The position numbers and the translations under genes are program-made. This document shows, piece by piece, positions 5,978 to 6,850 of a stretch of 6,850 nt of DNA (the first letter of the stretch is position 1; each line of letters begins with the position of its first letter). The stretch is from positions 1-6,850 of the forward strand of contig REAQ01000227.1 in NCBI GenBank assembly GCA_004294195.1, given 5' to 3'. The notes beneath the pieces were generated by a model. It had not been told where the DNA came from, did no database searches, and worked only from the letters and a program-made list of their open reading frames with translations. The DNA comes from Sphingobacteriales bacterium. Lineage in GTDB: Bacteria > Bacteroidota > Bacteroidia > Chitinophagales > Chitinophagaceae.

Positions 5978-6850
5978 ATGACTAAATATTTGATCTGTAT
6001 TGTACTGGCTTGCATGACCCTGATTGGTTTTGCGCAATCCGATGTTCAAAAACATGGAATGGTCAACGTTTCTGCAGACGGGCGATACCTCCAACATGAA
6101 GATGGCAAACCATTTTTCTGGCTGGGAGATACCGGCTGGGAATTGTTTCACCGGTTGACCAAAGAAGAAATCGCCAACTATTTACATAACCGTCACCAAA
6201 AAGGATTCAACCTCATCCAGGCAGTGGTACTCGCAGAATTTGACGGGCTTAGAAAACCCAATCGATACGGCGTAGTACCCTTTCAGAATCTCAATCCGGA
6301 CCAACCGAATGAAGCCTATTTTGAACTGGTAGACTGGACGATCAAAGAAGCGGAAAAGGAAAACCTGTTGGTAGGACTCTTACCAACCTGGGGCGATAAG
6401 GTAACACAACTTTGGGGTGAAGGCCCTGTTGTGTTCAACGCAGACAATGCCTACCGATATGGAAAGTTTTTGGGTAACAGGTACGCACAAACGAAAAACA
6501 TCATCTGGATCCTTGGTGGCGACAGGCCTACGATGAACGACACGGCGGACTGGAGACCCATTTGGCGCGCCATGGCAAAAGGCATTCTGGAATCCACCCA
6601 AAATAAAGCATTGATCACCTACCACACCGCGGGCGGAACCAAATCCACTTCACAGGAAATACACCAGGAACCCTGGTTGCATATCAATATGATGCAGAGT
6701 GGTCATGGTGGTGGACATGATGTTCCGGTTTGGGATTGGATCACAAGAGACAGGGCATTGCAACCCATTAAGCCGACCCTGGATTCAGAACCCAATTATG
6801 AGGACCATCCCGTAAACCCCTGGCCCAAATGGGATCCTGCCAATGGTTAT
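5978..6850 (+). CDS. Secreted DUF4038 apiosidase-like glycoside hydrolase (GH140-type), 3' end cut by window edge
   Basis: An open frame of 291 codons runs off the right edge without a stop. Residues 1-19 ([19 protein letters not shown]) are a signal peptide, probably cleaved before Q20, so the enzyme is exported. From residue 27 the text follows the apiosidase-like DUF4038 barrel: [19 protein letters not shown] (43-61), [13 protein letters not shown] (78-90), [10 protein letters not shown] (132-141), [11 protein letters not shown] (174-184) and [13 protein letters not shown] (266-278). D182 (GGDR) and E271 (DSEP) are the likely acid/base and nucleophile, by analogy with GH140, where an Asp and a Glu at the ends of barrel strands are used. 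GH140 enzymes release apiose from rhamnogalacturonan II, but many DUF4038 proteins are uncharacterised, so the substrate is open. A C-terminal collagen-binding-like domain often follows in the family and would lie outside the window. AAGGA at 5970-5974, three bases before the ATG, is a weak ribosome site. It is probably co-transcribed with the lyase. Confidence 0.9.
   Translation, partial: MTKYLICIVLACMTLIGFAQSDVQKHGMVNVSADGRYLQHEDGKPFFWLGDTGWELFHRLTKEEIANYLHNRHQKGFNLIQAVVLAEFDGLRKPNRYGVVPFQNLNPDQPNEAYFELVDWTIKEAEKENLLVGLLPTWGDKVTQLWGEGPVVFNADNAYRYGKFLGNRYAQTKNIIWILGGDRPTMNDTADWRPIWRAMAKGILESTQNKALITYHTAGGTKSTSQEIHQEPWLHINMMQSGHGGGHDVPVWDWITRDRALQPIKPTLDSEPNYEDHPVNPWPKWDPANGY

Overview
The window looks like chromosomal DNA of a member of the Bacteroidota, probably Cytophagales or Chitinophagales (order-level placement is a guess). 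The reasons are the gene families present: a macroglobulin-like/TonB-plug protein without a barrel, an ECF sigma factor followed by a small membrane protein and a Spy/CpxP-like protein, a tandem-domain Usp, a SIMPL protein and a DUF4038 glycosidase. Shine-Dalgarno sequences are mostly absent or weak, which also fits. No RNA genes, insertion sequences, CRISPR arrays or phage genes were seen, and no gene-free stretch exceeds 300 bases.

Layout, left to right. A SIMPL (DUF541) protein on the minus strand is cut by the left edge (358 to 1). Diverging from it is a two-domain universal stress protein (475-1287, +). It converges on a minus-strand cluster of four genes read from right to left: a secreted macroglobulin-like/TonB-plug protein (4947 to 2745, with an apparent frameshift near its 3' end), an ECF sigma factor (2724-2095), a 106-residue single-pass membrane protein (2062-1742) and a Spy/CpxP-like membrane-anchored protein (1745-1302). 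The last two overlap by ATGA. The convergent junction with the Usp gene is a short array of three TAGCTA units that holds both stop codons. Divergent from the cluster, across 105 bases, is a plus-strand pair: a DapA/NanA-family class I aldolase-type lyase (5053-5952) and a secreted DUF4038 (apiosidase-like, GH140-type) glycoside hydrolase (5978 to beyond the right edge).

How they may work together. The sigma factor, small membrane protein and Spy-like protein look like one envelope-stress regulatory unit in which the small protein could act as an unorthodox anti-sigma factor. The upstream plug protein may be co-transcribed. The lyase/glycosidase pair looks catabolic. The lyase carries the Schiff-base lysine but lacks the arginine expected of true dihydrodipicolinate synthase, and it resembles lyases placed in 4-hydroxyproline or sugar-acid breakdown. 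Together with an apiosidase-like enzyme this suggests use of plant cell-wall material, which is inference only.

I did not find a clearly new system. The points most worth a second look are the frameshift in the plug protein, the sigma/membrane-protein/Spy cluster with no recognisable zinc anti-sigma motif, the lyase/glycosidase pairing, and an odd Mrp-like tail on the truncated SIMPL protein.
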